Notes: generated from the sequence alone by a model not told the origin. A DNA stretch of 13,271 nt from Proteobacteria bacterium UBA7821 (GCA_002480165.1 DLBP01000075.1:1-13271), one strand, 5' to 3'; positions 1 through 8,894 are shown, numbered from the stretch's first letter. Program-made: numbers and translations.

Positions 1-2992
1 CACCTTTACTTCCCGCCAAAGAGTGATAGTCACCTACAATGAAGTGCCCACCTTGTGCTTGCGTTCCCTTTGAACCAACCTGACTTGCGCCACCAGCAGC
101 TTGACTTGATGCCTGAGTAAACTGACCTTTTACCTCACCCATCATGCGATCAACCATTGATGACTCTGGAGATTGACCGAGCCATCTCATAATCTTGTCC
201 CCCAAAGAGTAAACAGCAGAATATGATATGTCGACAATACTCCACATGAGTATACAATATACTAACCCAGCACCTGTCAGCATGATTGGTAAAATAAATG
301 AGTCGCCTCCCTTATCTGCAGGTAAATACTGAGTGAGTGTCATGGCAAACATATCATTCAAAAAGTCATAGGCGATAGACAAAATCATCGTACCAACTAT
401 CAGCCCTAAGATAAGCATCGACGGTCTAATAAACACAGTGATTAATAACATGATGGCCTGTTCACCCTTACCCAGTAAATCATGTCCCTCAGGATGGGTA
501 ATTCCTAAAGCTACCAAAGGGCCTGCAAGCATGGCTTCAACGACTGATAAAATCCAGCCCAGTGCAGCAAATAGATATACCATATATGGAATAAGTGGTA
601 CATAAATACCAATCAGCGCCCCCATACCAAAGAAAACAGCCGCGATTGTTGAACCTAACGGCATATAAACCCCTACTACAAAGTTAGTTAGCGAAAGGAA
701 CACCTGAAATATACTCGATATAGTCTGGAAAATTCCAACAAGAATACCAGCAGCCGGAGCACCAAGTCCACCAGCCATGAGGGCTATTGCAGCGAGACCA
801 GTTGTTGCAATAGCTAACGAAGCCTGTAGAGCCATGTACTGAGTTGTTAACCAATTAGTAAACCTAACCGTCCAATCGGTTGTTTGTAATATAAAATCTG
901 CTGAAATAGCCAAAAGACCTTGACCAATAGCCTTGGCAGCAAACATTGGATTCACTTGCATACCTTGATCAGAAGCAGATTTGCCACCAAAAACACCCAC
1001 TCCAAACATCACCATCTGAGGACAGCTCGTTTCTAACGCCTCCCACATAGCTTTGTTGTTATCTACTCCAAATAAACTACCCTTTGACCTTGATAAGCAA
1101 TCTGTCGCTTTTCGATAAAAATCTTCACCCCCACCCCAAAACCGATCACTGTCGTTAACGGTTTTGAGTAGACTCATTTTCTTGTAATAATTGAGTCCCA
1201 GAAAGTAACTATTGAATATATTAAGCATACGCAATGTGTAACGCCTAGGCCTATCAAAACAGGCCTTCTGTGGATACATCGAACCGAAGACTTTATCTGT
1301 TGAATCAATCATACAGTCCTCTCCTTCATACTCATTATTCTTACCAAAATATCGGTCAGCAATAGCCGACAAGGATTTTCTCACATAATTTGTTGGGGTA
1401 TCTCCTGTAGTGACTGAAACCGAACCACTGGGCTGATAAAGATTGGCCTCATAGTTTGTCCAGCTCTTAGTAGCCAGTTCAGTAAATTTAGTTTCATTAA
1501 AAACATATGTTTTGATACATCCAGTTAACTGCGCTCTTATTTCATCTTGTGTCTGACCTGGAAAAACTGTACAAACTGATTCAATAACATTATTAAAAGC
1601 AGTTATTCCCTGTACTGTAAATCGGCGTGCATTCCCCGATTCTCCCAGAGTATATGCTATCGATTGATATGCACTTGGGTTACCCTGAGTATATTTGGTT
1701 TTATATTCTGTCATACAGTCAAAAACGTTTCCATCGCATGAGTACCCAAGAAAATCACTAACGTAACGAGAAGCACCAAACCAGCCCTGTTGTGCTGCAT
1801 TAGAAACTGTATCAGCTGACATAATAGAAGCAGTAGTACTAGGCGAGTAACGAGTAGGCAGAATTGCATTGTTGATTATGAGTGCTGCTGTTAGCAGTGC
1901 CTGTTGCAATTCAGATCTATAGAACTGGTCATCACCTGCAAGCCATTCAGTGCCATTATTAAAATTATTACTTACCATAGCATCATTGACATTGATACCG
2001 ACTTGCTGACTTAATGCTGATACCAGTAAATCAACCGCAGTAGAAATACCAAGTACCATACGATAATAATCTTTATCAAAACCTGTCATCTGATCACCTG
2101 AACCAGTGGCACCAAGATGACTGATAAACTTAATCGATGAATCAACTGAAGCGTTACTACCGGAAACAGTATAGATATAATTTCGAGTGTTTCTAGTATC
2201 ACTACAGCCGCCATCGACTGGAGACAGGTCGTTTGGCGGTGTTGACGAAGAGCAATAGAAATTCGCAAGAGAATAACCATTATTTTTAGCATGCACAATG
2301 CTAGCAGCTTGTTTAGCAACATAGTGAAGTAACTTCGTATTATCATCTGTCATAATATAGTTTATATCTGTAGACAAATCATCAGCTGAGTAGTTAGTCT
2401 CTACTAAGCCGCCTGAGCCTTGATGTTTGTAGACGTACAGTATTGCCTCAGACCAGAGGGTATCTGCCATGCCGACACCACTCAAAATAAAGTACATCAC
2501 AATCATCTGGATACCAGAATAGCCGGTTGCAGTCGGCACTAATAAAGACACACCCAAAACGGTCCGAAGCAGTGCGTACAGTGGCTGAACTTTTTGTGGA
2601 CCACCGCCATCACTAGCACTTTGTAGGGTACCAAGAACAATTGTATAGGCTACCATTAAACCCGTGATACCAAGAATGCCCAAGTTAAACAGAGTGATCA
2701 GACTACCGACCAAGGTATTCGTGCCTAATAACAGGCTTGTACCAGCAACCGTGCCCACCGAACCAAATATTGCTGAAAGATAATTCTGTGATAAATCGTT
2801 TGCATAAATATCAAAAAAACCTTTGGTTACAGCTATCTCAGTAGATACATCGTTATTACCATCATAGTTACCATAAAGGCCAAACTGTGAAAACGTATCA
2901 GAACTGGTCAAATCAACCTGTGCCACAGTTTCTGGTAGTAATATTACCATCATGATCAACAATGTATGTACTTGACTGAACCTAATCTGCAT
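1..2992 (-). CDS. dotA: DotA-like type IVB secretion inner-membrane protein, second copy (3' end beyond window)
   Basis: The minus strand reads open from an ATG at 2992 to the left edge: 997 codons and no stop, so the C-terminus is missing. I translated it by hand. DotA is a large polytopic inner-membrane protein of the Dot/Icm apparatus, about 1,050 residues in Legionella, so little is probably lost. Residues 1-25 look like a signal peptide with a hydrophobic core at 10-20. Membrane segments lie near residues 95-125, 138-153 and 159-178. A long polar, Asn/Ser/Thr-rich, probably periplasmic region follows. Hydrophobic segments resume from about residue 670, with the motif ITHPEGHDLLG near 831-841. 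The tail after about residue 945 is rich in Gln, Gly and Ser. The motif and layout match the upstream dotA, so this is a paralogue and not a fragment of it. The ATG lies 20 bp after the dotA stop and has the Shine-Dalgarno AAAGGAAGG at 2996-3004. It is probably co-transcribed with icmV and dotA. Whether both copies assemble in one machine is unknown. Confidence 0.85.
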   Translation of the reverse strand, partial: MQIRFSQVHTLLIMMVILLPETVAQVDLTSSDTFSQFGLYGNYDGNNDVSTEIAVTKGFFDIYANDLSQNYLSAIFGSVGTVAGTSLLLGTNTLVGSLITLFNLGILGITGLMVAYTIVLGTLQSASDGGGPQKVQPLYALLRTVLGVSLLVPTATGYSGIQMIVMYFILSGVGMADTLWSEAILYVYKHQGSGGLVETNYSADDLSTDINYIMTDDNTKLLHYVAKQAASIVHAKNNGYSLANFYCSSSTPPNDLSPVDGGCSDTRNTRNYIYTVSGSNASVDSSIKFISHLGATGSGDQMTGFDKDYYRMVLGISTAVDLLVSALSQQVGINVNDAMVSNNFNNGTEWLAGDDQFYRSELQQALLTAALIINNAILPTRYSPSTTASIMSADTVSNAAQQGWFGASRYVSDFLGYSCDGNVFDCMTEYKTKYTQGNPSAYQSIAYTLGESGNARRFTVQGITAFNNVIESVCTVFPGQTQDEIRAQLTGCIKTYVFNETKFTELATKSWTNYEANLYQPSGSVSVTTGDTPTNYVRKSLSAIADRYFGKNNEYEGEDCMIDSTDKVFGSMYPQKACFDRPRRYTLRMLNIFNSYFLGLNYYKKMSLLKTVNDSDRFWGGGEDFYRKATDCLSRSKGSLFGVDNNKAMWEALETSCPQMVMFGVGVFGGKSASDQGMQVNPMFAAKAIGQGLLAISADFILQTTDWTVRFTNWLTTQYMALQASLAIATTGLAAIALMAGGLGAPAAGILVGIFQTISSIFQVFLSLTNFVVGVYMPLGSTIAAVFFGMGALIGIYVPLIPYMVYLFAALGWILSVVEAMLAGPLVALGITHPEGHDLLGKGEQAIMLLITVFIRPSMLILGLIVGTMILSIAYDFLNDMFAMTLTQYLPADKGGDSFILPIMLTGAGLVYCILMWSIVDISYSAVYSLGDKIMRWLGQSPESSMVDRMMGEVKGQFTQASSQAAGGASQVGSKGTQAQGGHFIVGDYHSLAGSKG

Positions 2993-3012
2993 AGACCTTC
3001 CTTTCACTAATA

Positions 3013-5889
3013 TCAATCACTGCCTTTCCCTTTCGCTTCTTTTGGCTTCTTAAATGACTCAGCATTAATTGGATTAATGCTGGGTGAAGCACTGACTCTT
3101 TGCTGTACTGCGCCAGATTGGGCTTTATCACCTGTAGAACTGATCTGTGATTTAAGCTGTTTAGCCACCCGACTAGCCATGGATTGTTCTGGTGGTAGGC
3201 CAACCCATTTCATAAATCTATCTGGAACACTATAAATAGCCGAGTAGCAAACATTGATGACACCAATAACAATAAAGAGGTAGACCATGACACCGGTTGT
3301 AGCTGCGCCAGTTTGGATAATACCCACCAGCCGATTGCTCAAATCAGGAATTAAAACTTGTATCGTCATAAATTGCTGCATGAATGTGCCAACTGAGATG
3401 ACAAAAGCCATACTGACTAGTTTAATCGCTATTTGACTTGTCAGTAAAGCCAGGACCAAACCGAATAGAATCGCAGCTGGCTTAGTGACAACTGATACCA
3501 ACAACATAATAGACTGATCTGCCCGTCCCAACACATCATGTCCTTCTGGATGGGTGATTCCTATCGCAATCAATGGTGCTGCTAATAGGGTTTCGAAAAC
3601 AAGAACGTACCAACTAATGACCGATGCTAAAAATATGACACTGGGTAAAAAAGCGACATAAACACCTAAAACAGTCCCAATCGAAAAGATCACACCTGCA
3701 ATAAAGTTACCATACGGGACTAACAGATTCCCAAGTAAAAGAGAAATTTGCAGGCCTGTTTTAAGGAGGTCATCAATAAATGCTGTGATGGCCATAAATG
3801 TTCCAGCAATTGGCCACAACGCACCATTAGTGAGTGACATAAATGCGGAAAGGATCGGGACTGCTTGAGAAGCGGGGCCAGCTGCATATGCAATACTACC
3901 GGCAAACAGGAACATTCCAGAAACCGTCATCCCGACGAGATTGACAGCACTAAGTGTGGCTAAATAAGCAGCTGTTAAATTGTTGACAATATTAACAGTT
4001 CGCTTTGCTGTTTTATCAAAATAAATAGCAGCCGCCTGCATTAACATCGTCCCCATCGTTCTGAAGCTACCGATTGGATTTTCCACTTTCCCTTCATTAA
4101 AAAAAGCATAAGCACCATATCCGTCAAAGCATGAACTTTGATAGAATTTTTTCGCCCATAAGGAATCATCAGTTTCTGATTGCAAATCAATGAGCTCTCT
4201 CAGACAGCTGGTATTATACTTCATATTTGTGGCCATAGAATTTTTAATCGCATTATCTTCTGTAATGTTAATATCATAGACTTGTATCCCCAATATGATT
4301 TGTAGGGATAAATTAAAGAGTATCTCCATGTAGCCAGAGACTGGATCAACACAGATGTGGGGGTGAGTGAAGTCGTAGACAGCACATCCGACTTTGACTG
4401 GTTTCTCCTTCTGTTTAACATTTGTTTCAGCAATATCGACACCTGGAAACTTCTTGCCTCGTAGCAAACTAGATGGACTCATCACACCTGAAACAAACGA
4501 GCTAAATATATTAGAACTAGGAAATATGTCGTCGGTTTTTTCTTCTTTACGATAATTTTTTGGCACAACCTTCTCAACCCATACCTGCTGAAAAATTGTC
4601 ACAGATTTTCGAATATATGATGCCAACGTGTTGTTATTGAATACCGTAATCGTATTGTATAGATCAAAGCTTGTGACACCAAGAAAATCAGTCAAATCTG
4701 AAGCACTATTCTCCTCATACGACTCAGGCACAGCAGTGCCAAAAGCCGGCACAATCACAGTGGAAGTGGGAAAGGTCAAATTACTAACCACAAAATTGTT
4801 GTCTGAACTAGTAACTGAACCAGCAAAATAATTCGAGGGATCTGGAACAGAACCAGCCGTTGGACTAGCCAAAAGCTCGCTAATGACTATACCAGCAGAG
4901 GCCCATCCAGTGTCTTTGTAGCTATCAACAAAACCGCCATCAACAGGGGTAGCTAAGGCTGCTTGATCAGCCGTATATTTGTTCATTGCTGCTGAATAGA
5001 GTTGGGTTGAAGCGATGGTGAATGCATTGCGGAAATTTTGGCAATCTGCTGATGAGCCAGCCGTAGCACACGATTGATTTTGCTCAAAAACGGTTGTGTT
5101 TTGATAATTTGACAAAGCAGCATTAAGTGAGGCGATCACATCAAGATGATAATAGCGTGTTAGTGGATCGTACCCGTCAGAAGTCGTATTAAGGGGTAGA
5201 AAAGTGATTGAGCCGCAGTGTTCACCCCACTTGAACGTGTTAGGATTAGTCGAATCTTGGTAGAAATTAGATCCAGGATAGCTAGCTAAGCAAGCAGCAT
5301 TTTGATAAAGATCCCCAACTGTTGATGCCGCTGAATCGAGAAATGTCTTTCTTGCAGAAGCGTCACTCTTCCCGTGATACAATGTGCCCGTTGCATCTGC
5401 CTGCTGAAGGACTACAAGCCAAATATTGTCAGCTAGAGCGACACCTTTGGCAATCATTATCATGGCGATAACTTGTATGGTAGAGTAACCAGATGTGTTA
5501 GGCAATATTAACATAAAGCCTAGCAATGGCCTAAGCATCACCCAGAAAGTAATCACTTCCAGAAATGGCCGATTGTCCTTAGTAACACTCATGATTGCTT
5601 GCATCGAGTAAAAGACAACATGAGCCAACATAACCATGACCATCCCAAGATTATACAGAGCTACCAGGTGATTCATCATCCCTGGCTGCTGTGACAGTGT
5701 TGATATATTGTAATTAGCGAGGGAAGGCATAGAACCAATCAATTGCCCTAAATACTTCAACGATAAATCTTGAGAGAACTGACTGATGTCAATATATTTT
5801 TTAGCATCTGCGAGCGCTGGACTATCGGCGAAGACAGAGCACTGCAGTAAGAGTAGAAAAAACAGTACTAGTTTAGTGCTTACTTGCAT
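3013..5889 (-). CDS. dotA: DotA, polytopic inner-membrane protein of the Dot/Icm type IVB secretion system
   Basis: This gene encodes 958 residues from the chosen ATG. DotA is an essential Dot/Icm inner-membrane component; Legionella DotA has a cleaved signal peptide and about eight membrane spans. Here residues 1-20 form a signal peptide (LVLFFLLLLQCSVFA, cleavage likely after FA-21). Spans follow near residues 73-100, 113-132 and 137-155. A large polar loop covers roughly residues 160-630, and several spans lie between about 640 and 885. The family-like motif ITHPEGHDVLG sits near 777-787. The frame stays open to a GTG at 5913, but ATG 5889 puts the signal peptide at the N-terminus, so I prefer it. 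No strong Shine-Dalgarno precedes either start. The gene overlaps the end of icmV by 17 bp, which suggests translational coupling. A second dotA paralogue follows after 20 bp. In Legionella, dotA is also a neighbour of icmV, but divergent from it, so the shared direction here differs. Confidence 0.93.
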   Translation of the reverse strand: MQVSTKLVLFFLLLLQCSVFADSPALADAKKYIDISQFSQDLSLKYLGQLIGSMPSLANYNISTLSQQPGMMNHLVALYNLGMVMVMLAHVVFYSMQAIMSVTKDNRPFLEVITFWVMLRPLLGFMLILPNTSGYSTIQVIAMIMIAKGVALADNIWLVVLQQADATGTLYHGKSDASARKTFLDSAASTVGDLYQNAACLASYPGSNFYQDSTNPNTFKWGEHCGSITFLPLNTTSDGYDPLTRYYHLDVIASLNAALSNYQNTTVFEQNQSCATAGSSADCQNFRNAFTIASTQLYSAAMNKYTADQAALATPVDGGFVDSYKDTGWASAGIVISELLASPTAGSVPDPSNYFAGSVTSSDNNFVVSNLTFPTSTVIVPAFGTAVPESYEENSASDLTDFLGVTSFDLYNTITVFNNNTLASYIRKSVTIFQQVWVEKVVPKNYRKEEKTDDIFPSSNIFSSFVSGVMSPSSLLRGKKFPGVDIAETNVKQKEKPVKVGCAVYDFTHPHICVDPVSGYMEILFNLSLQIILGIQVYDINITEDNAIKNSMATNMKYNTSCLRELIDLQSETDDSLWAKKFYQSSCFDGYGAYAFFNEGKVENPIGSFRTMGTMLMQAAAIYFDKTAKRTVNIVNNLTAAYLATLSAVNLVGMTVSGMFLFAGSIAYAAGPASQAVPILSAFMSLTNGALWPIAGTFMAITAFIDDLLKTGLQISLLLGNLLVPYGNFIAGVIFSIGTVLGVYVAFLPSVIFLASVISWYVLVFETLLAAPLIAIGITHPEGHDVLGRADQSIMLLVSVVTKPAAILFGLVLALLTSQIAIKLVSMAFVISVGTFMQQFMTIQVLIPDLSNRLVGIIQTGAATTGVMVYLFIVIGVINVCYSAIYSVPDRFMKWVGLPPEQSMASRVAKQLKSQISSTGDKAQSGAVQQRVSASPSINPINAESFKKPKEAKGKGSD

Positions 5890-6331
5890 GATTCGTATCT
5901 TTGAATAGAGCACGCAACCAATTGGAAAAAGTCAACCCTAACGTTCTCAACCGAATTTGCGTGTACCAGAAATGAGCACGAAAAGAAAACGACATGAGTA
6001 TCATTGTAACACAAATGGTCGTGACGCTGTTCATATACAGTTGACTGGTATACAAATAGATAGAATAAATAAGCAGTAGCAACGAACAGCAGAAATAAAT
6101 TAGCGACGTAACCAGCAAAAACCGCTTGCGTGCTGCTAAAAATGCTTCTGAATAGTTGTAGCGGTGAACCGCTTCTTCAAACGTATCATTAACCTCTGTT
6201 GATCCGTATGAGACAGAGAGAGACTCTTTGATCATTGACTTAATGGTACCAGCACCTTGAATGAGCTGGTCAGCACCTATCCAGGTAGGTATGTCTATGA
6301 ACCGACGAATAAAATGTCTGTTTTTGTACAA
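5873..6331 (-). CDS. icmV: IcmV-like inner-membrane protein of the Dot/Icm system
   Basis: This 152-residue protein matches IcmV in size (about 151 residues in Legionella) and layout. It has a basic N-terminal segment and an acidic stretch with TFEEAVHRYNYSEAFLAARK near 50-69. Two membrane helices lie at about 71-93 and 100-118, followed by FRAHFWYTQIRLRTLG (117-132), which ends in the cytoplasm. IcmV is required for intracellular growth; its biochemical role is poorly defined, and it is thought to act with DotA in the inner membrane. The start is TTG: no ATG or GTG is better placed, and GGAGG at 6341-6345 sits 9 nt upstream. A strong candidate promoter lies just before it, so icmV is probably the first gene of icmV-dotA-dotA2. 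Its stop overlaps dotA by 17 bp. The call rests on helix pattern, C-terminal motif and neighbourhood, not on an alignment. Confidence 0.85.
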   Translation of the reverse strand: MYKNRHFIRRFIDIPTWIGADQLIQGAGTIKSMIKESLSVSYGSTEVNDTFEEAVHRYNYSEAFLAARKRFLLVTSLIYFCCSLLLLIYSIYLYTSQLYMNSVTTICVTMILMSFSFRAHFWYTQIRLRTLGLTFSNWLRALFKDTNHASKH

Positions 6332-6340
6332 TGCAATTTC

Positions 6341-6345
6341 CCTCC
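6341..6345 (-). promoter_or_regulatory. Shine-Dalgarno fixing the TTG start of icmV
   Basis: GGAGG on the minus strand, 9 nt before the TTG at 6331. No in-frame ATG or GTG lies at a comparable distance, so this site decides the start. It falls about 10 nt after the expected transcription start, giving a very short leader. Confidence 0.7.
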
Positions 6346-6368
6346 AGCTTAATTTTTATTATAAGCTG
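6345..6368. repeat. Inverted repeat spanning the icmV -10 box and transcription start
   Basis: Perfect 7-bp arms, CAGCTTA at 6345-6351 and TAAGCTG at 6362-6368, are separated by a 10-bp AT-rich centre. The repeat covers the -10 box and the predicted start of the icmV promoter, a usual place for a repressor to bind. It could also form a weak hairpin at the 5' end of the mRNA. It has no T-tract in the right place for a terminator. Confidence 0.45.
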
Positions 6369-6386
6369 ATCGCCATGCCATTACAA
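6358..6386 (-). promoter_or_regulatory. Sigma70-type promoter for icmV-dotA-dotA2
   Basis: On the minus strand, TTGTAA (6386-6381, four of six consensus bases) and TATAAT (6363-6358, perfect) are separated by exactly 17 bp. Transcription would start near 6351, about 20 nt before the icmV TTG. The site lies in the 103-bp gap after dotB, so icmV, dotA and dotA2 can be expressed separately from dotDCB. I saw no hairpin terminator behind dotB, so read-through is also possible. Confidence 0.7.
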
Positions 6387-6402
6387 GCAATTTTGACTAA
6401 TT

Positions 6403-6418
6403 ATCAAGGGGGATCAAG
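6403..6418. repeat. Direct repeat ATCAAG-N4-ATCAAG upstream of the icmV promoter
   Basis: Two identical hexamers at 6403-6408 and 6413-6418 are separated by GGGG, so their starts are 10 bp apart, one helical turn. They lie 17 bp upstream of the -35 box (about -53 to -68 from the predicted start). This spacing and position suit a response-regulator dimer. The sequence is not the Legionella PmrA or CpxR consensus as I know them. Confidence 0.4.
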
Positions 6419-6434
6419 ATGAATAGCTGGCGCA

Positions 6435-7577
6435 TTAGGAATCTGGAAACTCTACCTTTTCATAACCAGCAACAACAATATCATACATTCGCTTTGAGAT
6501 GATCCCGCTTTCGTATTTTTGAGCAGCATCAGCAGTCATTTCTTGGCCACGTTCCTTGACAAGCGACCTAGCCACGTCAACAACCTTATCAATTCCCCTT
6601 TGAAAGAAAATATCACGTATCTCATCATCAAACACAAGGTATTCTCGAAGCGCAACCCGTTTGCCATCAACGGTTGGCACTAACTTTTGCCAAACAATCA
6701 CACGAGCGGTCTCAATAATATCAATAATCTTATTGGCACGATCACTGGGTGGGAAAGAACTTACCAATCGACGCATGGTTTCACCGACACCATTACTGTG
6801 AACCGTCGTGTAGACTGGGTGACCGGTCAAAGCTGCTTCTAAAACGGCATCAATGGTTTCAAGATCTCTCGACTCACCGACTAGAATCATCCTTGGCTTT
6901 CTTCGAAGCGCGTTTCTAACACCAGCCGCAAAAGAAGGAATGTGCCTTGGGATTTCAGACTGACTGACAATACACGAAGTCTTTGGCACACCATCATACA
7001 CAAATTCAATCGGGGACTCGTATGTTAATATCTTCCGATTACACTCTTCACCGGATGCAATTGTTGCGACAATCGATGCCAATAACGTACTTTTACCCGA
7101 GCCTGTGGAACCGGTGACGTAGACAACGCCGTCTTCTGGAGCGATCGCCTGTAATAGATCTTCGGATAGATCCATGGTCGCAATGTCTGGCGGGTCTGTT
7201 GGAATAGACCGCAATGTGATCTGAACCGCATCATAACCTTCAACGAGGCACGCAGTTGCATTCAGCCTAAACCGGTACCGGTCTGTTCTGTTTGGACGAA
7301 ACTCGTAGTAGGTATCAAGGTCCTGCCCTCGCTTGAGTATGGTCGTCGCATTAGGGCCATACATGTAATTCAGCAAAGCCCCTACCTCACCATTAGAGAG
7401 GGCTTTTCTCGTAACGGACAAAAGCTTACCGTAGACATCACAAACAATGGGCTCAGCTGTTTGAATGGTCACATCAGATGCATTCAATTGAACCGCATGA
7501 CCCAAGATATCATTAATCTCACCGCCCGTGTATCTGGCGGGCTCACGCGGAATATAGTTTGACTCGCACACTACCAT
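6435..7577 (-). CDS. dotB: DotB, secretion ATPase of the Dot/Icm system (PilT/VirB11-like)
   Basis: This 380-residue AAA+ ATPase forms hexamers at the cytoplasmic base of the Dot/Icm channel and powers substrate transfer. An N-terminal PAS-like domain (about 20-135) precedes the RecA-like core. Motifs are intact: Walker A GSTGSGKST at 156-164, Asp box ILTYESPIEF at 183-192, Walker B RMILVGESRD at 229-238 with Glu235, and His box TGHPVYTTVHSN at 251-262. LVPTVDGKRVALREYL at 299-314 is typical of PilT-type ATPases. Length matches Legionella DotB (about 377). The ATG is 8 nt after the dotC stop, with AGG in a weak Shine-Dalgarno context. A general PilT twitching ATPase is the main alternative, but adjacency to dotC and dotD settles the assignment. 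It is the last gene of the dotDCB block. Confidence 0.96.
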   Translation of the reverse strand: MVVCESNYIPREPARYTGGEINDILGHAVQLNASDVTIQTAEPIVCDVYGKLLSVTRKALSNGEVGALLNYMYGPNATTILKRGQDLDTYYEFRPNRTDRYRFRLNATACLVEGYDAVQITLRSIPTDPPDIATMDLSEDLLQAIAPEDGVVYVTGSTGSGKSTLLASIVATIASGEECNRKILTYESPIEFVYDGVPKTSCIVSQSEIPRHIPSFAAGVRNALRRKPRMILVGESRDLETIDAVLEAALTGHPVYTTVHSNGVGETMRRLVSSFPPSDRANKIIDIIETARVIVWQKLVPTVDGKRVALREYLVFDDEIRDIFFQRGIDKVVDVARSLVKERGQEMTADAAQKYESGIISKRMYDIVVAGYEKVEFPDS

Positions 7578-7585
7578 GGAGCGAC

Positions 7586-8365
7586 CTACCCTTCGGCCTC
7601 ATAGGAAAAGCCAGACAGCGCATCAGTTGACTTGACAACGAGCGGCTCCCAATAAGCACTATTATCAACAAGCAACTCAGATTGCTGAGACATTCTAACA
7701 ACCTGATCACCAACGACTACTTTGTGGCTGTTACCCGTTATCCCCAATTCGGTCTTAGAAGAAAAGGGTCTCGATACCAAACCTTGCTCATACAAACGGT
7801 GAAACAAGACCATACCTAAAAAATCGCGATTCAATCGATGAATACCTGCCATGAGTATTTCATTCGCTTGGTCAACACCCATCGTCCAACCCTGAACGAC
7901 AGCCTCATCCCATAAATCACGCTCAAACTGATTCTGTGGCAACAGCGACACTTGTGGTAAGTTCGGAGTCGCATGGGCTACTTGGATGTACTCGTACCAG
8001 ACGGGTGGCGCTGTAACGAACCTCGCCGGCTGAGTAATCTCGACAGTCATATCTGAAATTCTCAAGGTGTTTTCAGATGCGCTCAAACTAACATCTTTCT
8101 TGGTTTCTTGTAAAACAGGCGGGAGAATGTGAGCATCGATTAAGAAACTTCTAAAATCATAAATGGACGCAAGGCTTTCACGATGGGCCTGAAGTACTTG
8201 TGATATCTTATTGGACTGCCACTCCAGACCTGACTGCGCACCATAATTTTGGGCTATTTGCTGAACAGAGTCTAGCCTGACGCTGGTTTCAACTAAAGCT
8301 GAGTTGTCAGACGAGCAACTCACCAAAAAGCAGGCCACCGCACAGGTTAACGAAACAATTCTCAT
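7586..8365 (-). CDS. dotC: DotC, outer-membrane lipoprotein of the Dot/Icm core complex
   Basis: This 259-residue lipoprotein has a signal peptide ending in the lipobox LVSC, with Cys17 as the lipidated residue. The mature part contains the DotC-type segment at about 80-123: IL-PPVLQET, then TLRISDMTVEI, then PARFVTAPPVWYEY. A C-terminal stretch after residue 215 is rich in short beta strands. DotC and DotD form the outer-membrane disk with DotH and help DotH reach the outer membrane. It is shorter than Legionella DotC (about 300 residues), mostly at the termini. The ATG follows the dotD stop after one base and is served by AAGGGA inside the end of dotD, so the two are translationally coupled. 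Confidence 0.93.
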   Translation of the reverse strand: MRIVSLTCAVACFLVSCSSDNSALVETSVRLDSVQQIAQNYGAQSGLEWQSNKISQVLQAHRESLASIYDFRSFLIDAHILPPVLQETKKDVSLSASENTLRISDMTVEITQPARFVTAPPVWYEYIQVAHATPNLPQVSLLPQNQFERDLWDEAVVQGWTMGVDQANEILMAGIHRLNRDFLGMVLFHRLYEQGLVSRPFSSKTELGITGNSHKVVVGDQVVRMSQQSELLVDNSAYWEPLVVKSTDALSGFSYEAEG

Positions 8366-8366
8366 G

Positions 8367-8894
8367 CTAAATCCCTTTGTAGTAGAGCTGAACTTCCTTG
8401 GCAGACTGGTCGACGGTCAAATCCACTTGATCTTGAGCTTGATAAACCACATCTTTGATCACATCAGCGACGGTTGTATCGGCCAGATTAACTGAAACCA
8501 AGGGCGGTATTGTTGGCGTGGCTCCGAATACTTTCAGGCGATAGCCGGACACCTCTACCAGCATCTTCATCACTGGTTCAATTGGGCCAGACCAATCCAG
8601 CGTGACCAGTTGTGCAAAATCTGTGTTCGCAAGCTCCTTCGGGAACAATGGCAACGGCTCCATTGACCTGGATTTTTTGACTTCTGCCAGAGAAGCCAGT
8701 GCACCGGAAGCCTGGCTAGCCGCCTGGGTCAATTTCCTTTCAACAGGCTTTTCATCGAATGCGTCTGGTGACAACCGGACGGCCTTTAACAAATCTTGGT
8801 TGTAGACTGACTCCTTGTAATCAGGAATGTTTTTTTCAGTTGAACACCCCACGAGGACAAAACACAACACCCAGAAAACTATTTTTTTTCGCAT
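8367..8894 (-). CDS. dotD: DotD, outer-membrane lipoprotein of the Dot/Icm core complex
   Basis: This 175-residue lipoprotein has a signal peptide with lipobox LVGC (Cys17). A low-complexity Ala/Ser-rich linker (about 55-75) precedes a compact C-terminal domain at about 97-175, with beta-strand-rich segments such as YRLKVFG and PLVSVNLADTTVADVIKDVV. In Legionella DotD this domain resembles the N0 domain of secretins. Length is close to the Legionella protein (about 163). The ATG has GAGG 8 nt upstream (8903-8906). Codons 2-5 include a run of eight A (8882-8889), a possible slippage site. It is probably the first gene of dotDCB, 58 nt after the methyltransferase stop, and a candidate promoter and palindrome lie in that gap. 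Confidence 0.93.
   Translation of the reverse strand: MRKKIVFWVLCFVLVGCSTEKNIPDYKESVYNQDLLKAVRLSPDAFDEKPVERKLTQAASQASGALASLAEVKKSRSMEPLPLFPKELANTDFAQLVTLDWSGPIEPVMKMLVEVSGYRLKVFGATPTIPPLVSVNLADTTVADVIKDVVYQAQDQVDLTVDQSAKEVQLYYKGI

Noticed and set aside
2982..3203. 73-codon minus-strand frame at the dotA/dotA2 junction
   Set aside because: It overlaps both dotA genes in another frame and shows no protein-like composition.
1..5889. The two dotA genes as one gene broken by a frameshift
   Set aside because: Each has its own signal peptide, ribosome site or coupled start, early spans and C-terminal motif, so they are complete paralogues apart from the edge cut.
6348..6356. CTTAATTTT, close to the Legionella PmrA half-site cTTAATatT
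   Set aside because: It is a single half-site on the opposite strand, falls on the predicted transcription start, and the required tandem copy is missing; likely chance in AT-rich DNA.
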